From Arthrinium phaeospermum (taxonomy: Eukaryota > Ascomycota > Sordariomycetes > Amphisphaeriales > Apiosporaceae), in NCBI GenBank assembly GCA_006503535.1, contig QYRS01000004.1:2790001-2854000 (forward strand): 64,000 nucleotides of DNA, written 5' to 3'. Every line of letters starts with the position of its first letter. Within the stretch, counting starts at the first letter, position 1. Under the pieces are notes generated by a model. It did no database searches and was not told the origin of the DNA. It was given only the letters and a program-made list of their open reading frames with translations. The position numbers were made by a program, and so were the translations under genes. This document shows, piece by piece, positions 1-12,232 of this stretch.

Positions 1-2759
1 TCCCTCGACTGGTGGGGGAAGGAGCCCGTGTGGCTGGACTGGCACGTAAATGCCGCCATTTCCTATGCAGAGCCCGCCTCTCACCACTTATGGCACTTGC
101 ACCGGAGAATAAAACAATTGGATAAAAAAAGAGCCCTTACCGCCACGATTGAGACCAGGAAATTGAGTATTTTCCTGATTAGCTGGATGGGAACACCGAG
201 TTAACGAGTCCCAAGACGAAAGCTGGTCGATGTCGACGTAGAGTTGCGAGTGCGGAGAAAGACCGTGAGTAACTAGGCCTCGACAGTATCGATACTACAC
301 GACGAAACTGATTGTTAGATGCCGTAGGTTGCTTGATTCGCAGCTCGCGCAGCCGAGCCGGTGGCTGGGAAAAGTTTGGTACGCACCTCGACACTTGCAC
401 AGCTCTACAGCTTCAGGCGACGCCTTAGATCATGTAGGTCGTATGGAATATCCTCAGAATCCGGGATTAGACCTAGTGTTGGTCTAAAGCCGGTACAATC
501 TGGGGGACAGATCCACTTGATTGCGATGAGCCAAAGTCAGATTCCAGGTGTGCAGTAAATTGACACACGGTAGTCGACGGCGTGGAGGGCGGCGGCCGAG
601 GAATGAAAGTTTGCCGGGAGTCTGACGGAGGACGGATGGTGGAAGGACCCGAAGGGGGGAGTTGTGTCAAATTGTAAATTCCTGGTCGAAAAAGGCCGAG
701 GAATTCCAATTGTATCACAGGGAAATTGGCAGAAGAGAGATATTGGAGTTAACCAAGAGGAAGCAGGGGAGAAAAGAAGATTGGTCGACTGGTAACCAAC
801 TTCTTTAAGATCTACTGTTCTTCTGCTATCATCTCTTCTCGACCCTAATTCCTTTTTCCTTTTCTATGGGGGCGGACTGGTGGGGAGTATGGGCGAAGCT
901 TGGTAATGACTGGTGCCCAGATTCAGACTCTCTTCCTTCCCTCCTTATGAATGGCTCGAGCTGAGTCTCTCGGGAGGGGCTTGCTTGTCGGTAGGGGAGG
1001 AGAATGAATGGATTCGGATTGAAGGAGGATAGAGGGAAGGAAGGAGAGGGAGTGTGAATGTCTGTCGAGTAGGAGGAGGATGGTTGTAATGAAAAAGGAT
1101 TGGGAGAGATTGGCCTACTGGCACTTTTAAGACACTTGCTTGGACGAGCCCACTTTGGCACCCCAAGCAGCGTAGCAGACAGAGCACCACTACCAAGGAA
1201 AGGAAAGGAAGCACACCACACGCCCACACACCTGCAGCGAAGAACTGGAGACAGCCGACTGGGAGTAGCAGGAGAGGAGCATCCAGCGACGCCAGACCGG
1301 ACCAGGGCTAGGATAGACCCAGCAAGGTACGAGCGCCCGCGGGCCTGTAAGGACGTGAGATTTTGTCAGGTACAAGGTAGTCGTATCTAATGCTGGCACC
1401 AGCACTAGCCTTAGGGGGATACACCTCACACGTACCGTACACTGTACAGTACGCTCGCAGCCTGCACCTCTTTTCTGTGATGTTGCTTCTTCTCCGCTGG
1501 GCCCAAGTGCCCTTTTTACTAACGGATCCTCTCTCTGGCTCTCTCTGGCGCGTTCTATTGTCGCAGTGCAGTGCGCTCCTTTTCTTCTCTTACGTGCCTG
1601 ATGCCTGCCGCTAGCTATGCCACCCGTTTCCCTATCCGCAAGGATGGACGGTGCAGGGAAGAGGGAAAAAAAGCCACACACGGAGCCCAAGCGAATCCAG
1701 TTGGGACGATTTGATGATGACTGGGAACCTGAAGCATCACACCAAGTGTGAGCAACGAGCATAAGCCCAGCACAGTGCGAAGGGGAAAGAAGAAGCAGGT
1801 GATTCCCGTCAGAGCAAATAGGTAGAGACAGAACCTTGCTACTCAGGGACCAGTCTCGACAGTGGGGGAGTTGGGAGTTATTGAATTGAGCAACCTCTGT
1901 CTGTGCAAGGGCATAGCATAACGGCATTGAATGACTCGACTATGCTCGAACACCATGTTTTATATTTTATGTTCGTGAGCGTCCCTCCCCATCTGTTTAT
2001 ACTTTCCACCCGTTATCAGATGGCTATTTCAGAGACATTTCTATCAACCACCCACCCACACGTGTATTGATTCATCTGATCTCGTTCAATGTTATTGTGT
2101 TGCTGATGGATGAGCGGTCGGGAGGCCGGGTTTACCTACCTCTCCTTTTGTGCAGCTCGCTTGGCGACGAACCACTCAGAAGTCCCAGACGGCCGGTTTC
2201 TTTGTTTGTTTAGCGCACGCATAATAGGCCTTCTTTCAGTAGGCCCCTCGCCATGCATAGGATTTGGGAGGATGCGTGTGGCTATTGTATATGTCATGTC
2301 ACGATTGTGTATGCACGTAATGCCTCCCGGTGGAGTTGAGAGGCAGGCAGCCATCTGTACCTAAGCTGACTGACTGGGCCTCCATTGTTGGACCGACCGC
2401 CAATTTGACTCTTGCTACCACCTTGGCTCTCCACGAGATGAGGGACCCATTACATAGGTGATGCCATCATCAAACTAGCCCGGCATGTTCTCGCAGCTCC
2501 CTCCTCCTCGCGAAGATTTGCATCATGCCTGGTGAGGAGATAGTAAGAGATATTAGCTCCACACCACGAGAATGAGTGGTTAATGCGCCGGACGTGTATA
2601 GTACGCGACTTTTGGCGAAGATCCAGCTCTCAAGTTCCTTGGTGGGAGGTAGCGTTAAAGTGTTTTTCCGCGTCCGCTACAGCGAGCAACGCGTTAGCAG
2701 AGGAGCTACCGACTGCGGCGCATCTTTTAGGTGGGATGCACTATTTGAGGGATGGCTTT

Positions 2760-2787
2760 AGCACTGAAGTTTTAAGCCTTCAGTGCT
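2760..2787. repeat. Perfect 10-bp inverted repeat (hairpin)
   Basis: AGCACTGAAG at 2760-2769 is followed by an 8-nt spacer and its exact reverse complement CTTCAGTGCT at 2778-2787. It lies in the gene-poor region with no adjacent coding frame. It could be a chance hairpin or the remnant of a small element. Confidence 0.7.
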
Positions 2788-5700
2788 TCCCGGTCGGCTC
2801 AGGCGGGGTGACCAATACAGTGCTGGCATTTCGGCCTACCGGGCTTTCTTAAGTGTCTCGGCACCTAAAGTACCAGCCAATCTCTAATTACAGTACCTAC
2901 TGTCTCCAGGACTCTAGGTACTGCGTTTGATGGCAATGTCAAAAGATGCTGTTGGCCGTTGCCCGTTTGTACGGCAACTTGTGACAAAAGAGAAGGGATA
3001 GCTTCAGGAATCTCGTGTACATGCAGAGGAGACCGTAACTGGCGTGTCAATGGGCACTGCCTAGCACAGCAGTCGCGCACAACATACGACAGGGTAGCAT
3101 CCAAACAGCTCAGCTTCAGAATGCCGCCGCGGCTTGTTTCGCCCATGGAAAGGGGACGATCCAAGTCGATCAGTGATACAACGATCATCATGAGAAGCGA
3201 GCTAATGCACATCAGTCACGCTGTAAATGTATATCTCGCGTACTGTAGATGGCCCTGTAGGTCGGTACTACTAATCTACTCGAGAACCCCCGTCAGATGC
3301 TGGCTGGGCTGGAAGAAAAAAGAAGGACGGACGAGGAGGGGCATCTCCTCCTAGGCCACCACTGCTCATCGTTGGCTCGCGAACATGGGGGCAATAAGCC
3401 CATCTACGCCTAGTGTGGCCCTCTCAGCCCTTGGCTTCTGCACGAATACAAGGCATTGGGTATCCTAGAGCCGGACCAGTCACCGCGCCATGGGAGCTAT
3501 ATCTCGGGGGTGGCTTTGGGCCAATGAAGGCACTTAAACGCGGTCAAACACGTCCTGGAGGATTCAATTAATCATGCGCGCGACTGTGTCTAATTGCCAA
3601 GCCTGACCTGACGGGACATGCATCTAAAAGACACGCACACGCACGGTAAGTAAACTCTCGACTACTACTACACGCGGCGGCGGGCTTCGACTAGGAGTGC
3701 GCGTGTGCGTCTTCAAGGGCCAGACTTTCGGGGCCAGACCCATATAGAGGGCCATCGCGCAACTGGAATCGCGACTCCGTCGCCAATCGTGGGGTTGCAT
3801 ATACCAGAATGCTTGATACACATCTGGGCTATCTATGATGGTCCGGCCTTCTAAAGGCCGCCTCCCAGGTTGCGTGGCTTGCCTCCGCGTGGGATGACGC
3901 GAGCCACTTAACAAGGGCCAGTCATCTTTGATCAAACATGACCAACTGAAGCTGCCGTCTACCGTCTCTTAGAAAAGGCGAAGTGGGGTTGTTTGACTGT
4001 GAGAAGTGAGTATCCCCGTGATTGGCTACATGTATGCTATTCATGTAGGCAGGCACCGATAGCTTCAAGACCTGCTTGTGCTTCTGCTTGTCGTGGTCAA
4101 CATACCGTACATGACCTGTATTCATTACGCCAGCGCTGCCTGCATCTCCTGCACTTCTGGGTCCGACATACTTTGCCAATTGGATAGGGGAGCGCACCTG
4201 TCATTTTGACTCCCCACAATTAACGTCGTTCCTCATCTACATCTTACTTACCAGCGCGTTTGACCACGAAAGTAGCAAAGAGAGGGGTGGAAATGAATGC
4301 TGCAAACACGGTAGTAGTATAGATATATTCAACCTACAGGGGTTACCACTCCTCGGCGAGCCCATCCACATGCGTACCTGCCGAATTTGGTGCAGCCAAG
4401 ATGCTGCAACGAGCCATCTTCCTTCCGGGCTTCATTCAGGTTCATGTAATTGTTCCAATGTGTATGTCTGCGGTGGTACATGTATGCACAATGCTTGAAG
4501 ATCCGATGACATGGCGCTCTACATGCAACCTTCGATGTTGGAAGTCAGATTTGTGTATTACATGTAGTCGCTATGGAGGTAGATACATGTATGTATGTAC
4601 GCCATGGGCATTGTCTAAATATGCCAGCCAATGCCTATCCCACGCTAAACCCCACATAGATGGATATAAGCTAAAATAATATCCCTTCCGCCTCAAACCT
4701 TAACTCCGACGTACTGACAAGTAGTCATTTTCAACGCCCTCATTTGTGTCTGGGATCGATATAAAGATATTGAGATATGGCTCGCGAGGGTGACTGGTTG
4801 CTTGTGCGATTCGCATGGCTTCCGTGGTAGCTACGAATCGGCATGGGATCGAGGAAGTTTGCTTTTCTGTTGATTGTCTATTGGTGGCATTACCTGGAGC
4901 TGGAGAACCACCCAAAGATCCGCTCATAAGAATGTGATATATCTCACGGCGTGATGCTCAGAGCCTTCAACTCGAGCGGTGTGATACATATTATTGTTCT
5001 CGCCACTTGCTTCTACTGTATGGAAACGGGGACCCTTGCGGAAGTTTCCCTCTCGGCTCCTCGTCGCCAACCTGCGCGCCATGAGCGGACTATCGCGAAA
5101 TTTTCAGTAGCAAATTCGAGGGGCCGGGGAGCTCTAGAAGCAGCTCTAGGGATGACTACGGGACTACAGCAGACTGGCAGCAGCCCCTCCATGCAGGAAA
5201 ATTTGCTACTGTCTCCTTCCGACCGATAAATCCCTTCTATACTCCTCCGTGCGGTGAACTCGGCCCCAGCAACAGCCGCGCAAAATGGGGATGCCCCTCA
5301 CTCAAGAGGCAATACCCTTTCCGCAGGTAGCACGCCCGCTTCCGCCAACTGTTCACAAGGTCAGAGTTTTGCACCGCTAATGCGTGCCGACCTGAGCCTT
5401 TTGTCATCAAGCCTGCTTGGCTCCTCTTGCAATGCCCCTCCTACGCAGAGAGGCTGGGAAGATGGTAGCAATTGGGCCGTGAAGTCGGCCGATGGCGGTC
5501 ACTCGAGTCAAGCAAGGGCCGTACCAGCCGGATTTCATCATCGCCCGATCTCATCATTGCCTATTATCTAGTAGGCGCACCGATTGCCTGCTTACAATGG
5601 CGTCTCGCGAGTATAGTCCGCACCGTGTGTTCATACTGTCCGGGCAGCTCTTGGAATCTCCAGGCAGTTTTTATATAGTAGCCCGCCCATTCAACCATCA

Positions 5701-8700
5701 AAGTGAATCCTAGAAAACACAAGGTACGGATTAAGCATTACTTCATCACTTTTAGTGCCTTCATAAAGCCTTGTTCAGTTCCTTCCTACCAGTCAGTTGA
5801 ACAGGAAACTAATGCACGCGGCCACCGAAGGCGCCGGCTAATGAATCCCTTTCCCTAGCCGCACGCTCTTTATGACGTGGTTTCTTCGCGTTTCCAGTGG
5901 GGATCAAAAAAGCTTGGCCCCCCCTGCAAGCAGCGTTAGCTCCTGCGCTGCCTATCATTATCTGTCCCCCGAGGAACATGGGATTTCATCCGTTCGTCAT
6001 ATGGACTTTCTTCTTTCCGATGTCAAATCTAACACAATGTTCCGGCGGCTGTGTATGACGGTGATAGGGGAGCTGAACCACTGCCAACTAGCTGCTGTAA
6101 CGGTGCGCACCCCTTAACTTTGCTGAAGCATGCCACGGAGGTTGCTGAGCAGAGGCGATATGCGTTCCCTCTCGATGCTGCAGCCGTTTTAATCAAACCG
6201 CCCCAAAAATTAATGGTTGTTGCCGGCAGTGGACATCGCCTGGGCTCCTCCAAACCCCACCCTCTACTGCCACCCCTGGTTTGAGCGCCGAAGTTCGAAC
6301 GTCCGCTGTCTCCATCCTCCTTTTTTTAGTCCCATTTGCAGGTCGCGTCAAACGGCTATTACGGAGCACCACGTACAGTAAGGATTCAATCTCCGACGCC
6401 TCGTGGCCAGATTGCCACAGTGCACAGCAGCAACGTACTAGTAAGGAGGACAGCATTAATAAGAGCATTATTGGGAGCGCCGCCATGCATACAGGTAGCA
6501 GGCCCTTCCCATCTCCTATCCAACGTGTGGGGATGGCTTGGGAGCCCTTCCTAGCACGCGCCGGCCGCAGGCCCGTTCGTCGCCAGCCTTGCCGCGCGAC
6601 CTGGTGATGCTACGAGCCGTGTGGCGGACCGCACGGCGGAATGGCGCTGGCGAGGGGTTTCGATCAGTCGTTTTCTCATTTTCGCTAACCGGTCCCCCAG
6701 ACGACCGGATCTTTCTGGTGTCAAGTTTGCCCGTTCGGGTAGCAAAAAGATTGAAGCCCAGGGCGACAGCGTTGCAAACACCCAACCTAGCAGTATGTAG
6801 TACAGCACTTGGCTTAGGCGCAGACAGGGACAGAATTTTGTTCGTTTGCTCTACGCGTCATCAAAGAACACGACGTAATCTCGGGGTCCACGTCGACCAT
6901 ACCACGGGGGCGGCGAGAAATATAGTGATTTGCATTGACAAACGGGCCCTTGGTTGGACCCTTTGTATAAGCAGTAAAATGAAGGTTGATACCCTTCCGG
7001 CGTACGGATCGCCAAACGGCGTGATGGGTTCATCTCGAGAGAGTGCTGTCTGCTCCCGCCCGAGAAAATGCTACACGATGCATAAAGGGTGTGTGATTGT
7101 TCCATGCAATCAGCATTATGGAGAGGCTAATTCCCTTCTGGACCCGAACGCCCGGGGAGGACCCGATATAGTTGTAGTGGATCGACGATCTGGAATAAAA
7201 AGAGAAACAGGGGTCTAGCGGGGAATATGCAAATACATACCGGCCTACACAATTGAGGCTGACTGGCTGAGGGCAGGAGAGGTACAAGCATAAGAACCCA
7301 CCGGCTCGGGTCCAACATAATTCTAGAAAAGCCATGCGACGATGCATGGATAGCGTTATCCAAGCCTGGGGATAACTGGGATATGTACGTATGCTGTGCA
7401 AGCTGGGTGCTGGTCGCTATGCCTAATGCCGGAAACCATTAAACATTCACATGCCAATTACAGTTTGGCACTATGCTATTCTAAGCCTTCGAACGAGGCT
7501 TACCTAAAAAATGCTACCCCAAGGCGCCATCTCACCAAACAGCTGTCACATCGTCTGATGCTGTGGTGTTGCGTGCGAATTGACTTTGGGCGTCATCACC
7601 GTTTTGGATACATACTGTAATGGTAGTGTAGCTAATAGCTAGTACATATGTAAAGTGCTTGCAGATCGACCTCAGACCGGCTCACGATATTTTCACGGTC
7701 CACCACCCAGGTCCATCCCATCATCCCATCTTGCTTCTGTTCCCAACTTCAGAGATTTTCACGGTCGTCCCGGCTCGCCGGTTGCCCCGGTACGACAATC
7801 GGCCTCCGGCATGAGACATTGCACACTGTTTGACTAGGAAAGCCCTGATCAGTGATAGCTTCTCTCTGCTGCATGCATACCAATACTAATGGCATCGGCG
7901 GCTGACTGTTTGTACGTGCTATACGACTCAGGGAGCAGCAGCGCTGCAAAGAGACGCCGGCACCCGACCGCCGCAACTTAGCAGCTGCGATTATGTTTTC
8001 TTTCTGCCCTTGCGGCGGCTTCTCCCGCATGAGTCCAACTCTATTCCGCACGGCTCTGAATCATGTTCGGACGTCAAACAAGCTTGATCTGACACTTCTC
8101 GAACAGACTTCAGAGCGTACAGTACAGTACAATGGCTTGATGGTGGCCTGTAGCACCCTGTCTCCCTGTGTAGGCCCGAACACTGTGCCACGCCGCTGCC
8201 CCGAAGTTGCCTTGACAGCTTGGAATATTGGCGCTAACAGATTAATAATGCCTGCGCAGGTCATCAAGTATCTTGCTCCGCGTCCCAACCCTGGCCGGGA
8301 TGCACTGTACGCAGGCAATTCTTTTCTTTCTAAGTGCTTTGTAAAACGCGTTGCTGTTGGTAGTGCCCCCTCAACACCACCTGCATGCTTGCGAGTCGTC
8401 GGATGTTTCAAGATTATGAAAGAGAGCAACAGCAACAGTCCTATCGCTTACCAAGTCACACAATGTCGTATTTCATCGATTGCTTCCCCGCTCCCAGGGC
8501 AGCCTGCATGCCGCCAGGCCGTCAGGCTCAGGCTCTCGTCTCTCGGGGCAGGGGAGAGGACAGCGCACTGTATGTTATTTGGTGTCGTGCCGCATGTGCT
8601 TGCGCTGGTGCTTGCATATCACACACCACATGAGAATGCTTGCATTCGGAGATGGATTACATATCTACGAGTAGATAAATGATATCCTTTTTGTTTCTTG

Positions 8701-10131
8701 GTTCCGCCAATGCAGGGACCAGAAGCAAAATGCACTGGTGGCAGATCCGATCAGTGACGTGAATCATTGCCGTACTACAGCTGCACCACCTATGACTCCT
8801 GGTTTGTTTGAGCGATGCAATGATGAACCTTCTGCTTAAGGTTCACATCTTGCCGCCTCTGACGGGACACGATAACCCAATGAGTTGGATTGTTGCATTC
8901 GGCGCCGAGGCAAGTGCATGTAAGCAATTAAAGAAAAATGAGATCTACTGATGCGCTAGGACGCTCGTCTCCTTCCCTTTGCCGTGTTTTCCCTTGACCA
9001 GTGTCTGTGGCCGCCCGGAACGCCCAATTTGCTTCTCCTTTCGGAGGAGCTTGTAACCTCTTGGCACCCATCAACCTTGGTAAAGGATCGCTCGTGAAGG
9101 AACAGCCTGAAAAGCCCTGGTGGCCGCGGATTCCCAACACAGAAAGCAGCACGCGCGCTGTGATTCGGCGAACTACATACAGCCTGCCTAATGCCACACA
9201 CTCTTGGTAATGCCTGCCTAAGGTAAAGGAAGGCCTCCCAAGGTGCCGAATCATCGGTTCGTTCACTTATTAAAGGATATGCAGGTGGCTGGGAGCTCCC
9301 CCAAACGGCCCAGTCTAGGTTAGCCATAGGCTCTATTACTATTTTGGTAGCCAGCCGCCGGGGACCACCACGCGGTTGTTTCCAAGATTGTGCCGCTGTA
9401 CGCTGTACGAGCAGCTGAGCTAGGGACTATAATGGCAATGCCCCGGCCTGGGCGCGCATGAGGTTGCTACCCATAGGACTCGGGAGAAAAGAAAAAGGGC
9501 ATGACGGCCGCCCAATAGCATCCGGCCAAAAAGCCTGCTGGATGATGACTTGAAATACCTTGCCGCCCGCATCATGCAAATCGTCAGCACATCGAGCTTA
9601 CTATCGACTCAATGGACGATTGATTCCCGGTTTCTACCACGCCTGCGCTCCAGAGCTGCATGCAGGCCGCCAGTACTAGTAATCGACGCGAGCTAACCCC
9701 CCGTAGCCGGAGTCCCGAAAGAGGCATAGCCGCAGCGATATTCGCAGGAGACCAAACAACCCGATTCTGCATATATTCACAAGATCAAAAGTCCAAATGG
9801 GACCGTAGCATCAATTTCTGAATTCCGACTTGGTTTGACTCGCCAAATACCAGGAACCATCTCTTGGCGACACCTGAGGGTGCATCCAAGCGCTCTAGTA
9901 TGCTGATATAGCGGCCTGTCTGCCGGACCGATAGGCTCTTGACTGGATCTCACGATGCCACGGCCTCCTAGCTCTCCTCTCACCCCTCAGCAGACGGACA
10001 AGTGGGAGACTAATGTTATCCGGGGTAGAACGACACCACGAGCATCTTCGGATATCTCTTGGCCGTGCACGCGACCATGATTGGCTCAATATATCTGGCC
10101 AGCCCTGTCCATGGCGATGCAGCTTACAGTA

Positions 10132-10158
10132 CTATTCCCCATCTTAGGCGGGGAATAG
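10132..10158. repeat. Perfect 9-bp inverted repeat (hairpin)
   Basis: CTATTCCCC at 10132-10140 and GGGGAATAG at 10150-10158 are exact reverse complements separated by 9 nt. No neighbouring gene explains it. Confidence 0.65.
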
Positions 10159-11270
10159 ACCACTCACTCGGAGAAGGATGTGCGATGTGTCTTGTTTCTT
10201 GTTTCTACAATGCCTCGCGCCTGCGTATCCGTATGCATGCACAATGATCTAGCCATGTCAGTATGGAAGTCCGAGGACGGATAGCTACGCGGTGGTGGGT
10301 GTCGCATGGCAGGCGAAACAGTGAGTACGCTGGGCCCGGCCATGCTATGCTGTCTGAAGTCGATATGAGAACAAAATTGTCGAGATATGATAGATGTATG
10401 TTTCACGAGGTAGAGTTGACTAGCAACCGCGCATAGGAGAGTTACAGCTGCGCCATAACGCACACAGTGTCAGTAGTAGGTGTGTATCGCATCGGCCGAC
10501 AGAAATGAATGTCATACACTTGACAAGGTTTGCATGGATCGTGAAGGACAGCCCGGTCCTTTCTGGCCTGGCCAAGGTACTGACCGAACCTCCTTGTCCG
10601 TGTCATGTCGAATGACCATGGGTGGACACACGAGAAAAAATAGCATCCCACGCCGCGGGCTAAGTCCGTGTTGGGACGCGTTTAATTCACGGAAGTGTTT
10701 GAGTTGAGGATGACCCTTTACGCCCGCATATTGCGCAGCTTAGTTGCAACCATGGTGACGCAGAAAGGGCCTCAACCAAAGCTCGGCTTAGACCGATGGT
10801 CATCAGGTATGCGGTATGGTTTGCGAAGAAGAAGACGAATCTGCCGTGCTAACCATCATCATCTTTGGGTCAAGTGGCCGTGACATTTGACATTTGACGT
10901 TTGTGCATTGCCCGCGTCCCACCATCAAGGTCCCGAGCAATTAAAAAAACCACTTTACGCGTCGAAACGAATCAATTGGCGCGGAGAGTTCATGCTAAGC
11001 CACGCTTGACCATGTCAAGCTGCCAATCTGCAAGCCACTGCGCGAGGGCATGTTCCCTTGAACCTCTCAATTTCCAAATTCGGTCTAATAGATTGGGCAA
11101 AGGCACGCCCGTTCATCTCCGACTCGCAATCTTCTCAAGCAAGCCCTCCTCTCTCGATTCTTGCGCCGATAGGCTTTGGGCACCTGGCACCCAATGGGGC
11201 GGCAGGTTAGCAGGCCAACAAGATACCCGCGGGCATCCCTCACCTTAGCAGCTGCTTTATGCTCGATATT

Positions 11271-11341
11271 GCCTCGCTAACTGGATTGATCCCAAGTTGA
11301 TTGACTTGGTGGGCGACCGGTCAAAGGAAGCTTAGCGAGGC
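11271..11341. repeat. Nested inverted repeats
   Basis: The outer arms GCCTCGCTAA (11271-11280) and TTAGCGAGGC (11332-11341) are perfect 10-bp complements about 51 nt apart. Inside them CCAAGT (11292-11297) and ACTTGG (11304-11309) form a second short stem. The arrangement would fold as a stem with an internal hairpin. No promoter or transcript evidence is visible. Confidence 0.6.
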
Positions 11342-11835
11342 GAAGTTACGTCGTCCTGGGGCTAGCTGAGAGCTATGAGCTACTACCAGGTATACCGTAC
11401 CGTACCTTTCCCAGCAACTCGCTCTCGCTCACTCCTTTTTTCCCCCTTTCGCGCTCGACCATGGCCGCCGCCCAACAAGTCATCTCGCGCTTACTCGCAT
11501 CTCTAGTCCCGGCTGGGAGGGACGCGCTTCCCTGGATGCACGCACGAATCAATAGCTGGCTGCCTCTACGTGGTCGATGCCGCTGCTGTACGGAGTAAGC
11601 GTCTGTCATATCGAGCGCGGTATGATTTGGTTACCCGCGACAAAATCATGCATGGTCATTTCCGAGCGGAACGCAGCTAAGCCCCGGGCGAGATGAGAAT
11701 TCATCAGGGCTGGAATTGCCGTGTCTCTCATGGCCGCCGGGGAAGCAGATTCGCAAACGGCATCCCACTGTGACATGCTTTTTGGCTGCGAGTCCGATGT
11801 CTAATCTTCCTTTTTCCCTACTGTGTCTCACCACT

Positions 11836-11865
11836 TGTCAGCCTACGAAATTTCGTAGGCCGACA
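11836..11865. repeat. 30-bp near-perfect palindrome
   Basis: The core GCCTACGAAATTTCGTAGGC (11841-11860) is a perfect 20-bp palindrome. The flanks TGTCA and CGACA extend the symmetry to 30 bp with a single mismatched pair. It has no loop, so it resembles a dimeric protein-binding site more than a transcriptional hairpin. It lies about 370 bp beyond the stop codon of the minus-strand gene ending at 12233. Confidence 0.75.
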
Positions 11866-12232
11866 TGATTCGGGCACTGGAATGCATTTGGTGATTTGCT
11901 AATCTTCGGGTTTTATTATCGATGGATTTTGAAACAGATTGCCAGCCCTTCCACCACACCACATCTCAGGGGTATCTTGGTCGGTGTCTTGACCAGCCCA
12001 CGCATCGAGCGAACTATACAGGCCTCTGCTCTGGATGCCCTATAGCCAAGCCTTGTGGGAGGTCTATTGAGACTGACTACATTCGCACCAGTCAGTAGGC
12101 CATGCGCTTGTGCGGCCCAATTGCCAAAGACGAGAGCGCTTGCTTGCCCGTAAGGCTGAGCAAATCCCTAGGCACACCGGCGACGGTCTATCTCGACCGA
12201 CTGGTTTCTTTCGCCTGGAACTTCGATCGGCT

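Larger units (their letters stand above)
1..12232. other. 12-kb gene-poor region
   Basis: I find no supportable protein gene here. Open frames are short, overlap on both strands, have no recognisable domains and show no coherent exon chain. Base composition is mixed and not strongly AT-rich, so it does not look like a RIP-degraded transposon. The minus strand is pyrimidine-rich at about 830-1,230 (repeated CTTCC/CTCC), as in fungal 5' leaders, which could belong to a gene running leftward off the window. A minus-strand ATG at 58-56 in good context (AGGAAATGGCGG) could be the start of such a gene, but only 19 codons remain before the edge. No tRNA-like B box was seen. Confidence 0.6.

Noticed and set aside
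1190..1927. A 245-codon minus-strand open frame
   Set aside because: Low complexity, no domain, overlapping frames on both strands of similar quality; likely chance.
6538..7218. A 226-codon plus-strand open frame
   Set aside because: Composition looks random and no intron chain or family feature supports it.
7993..8682. A 229-codon plus-strand open frame
   Set aside because: No domain, no signal peptide, scattered Cys without pattern; not distinguishable from chance.
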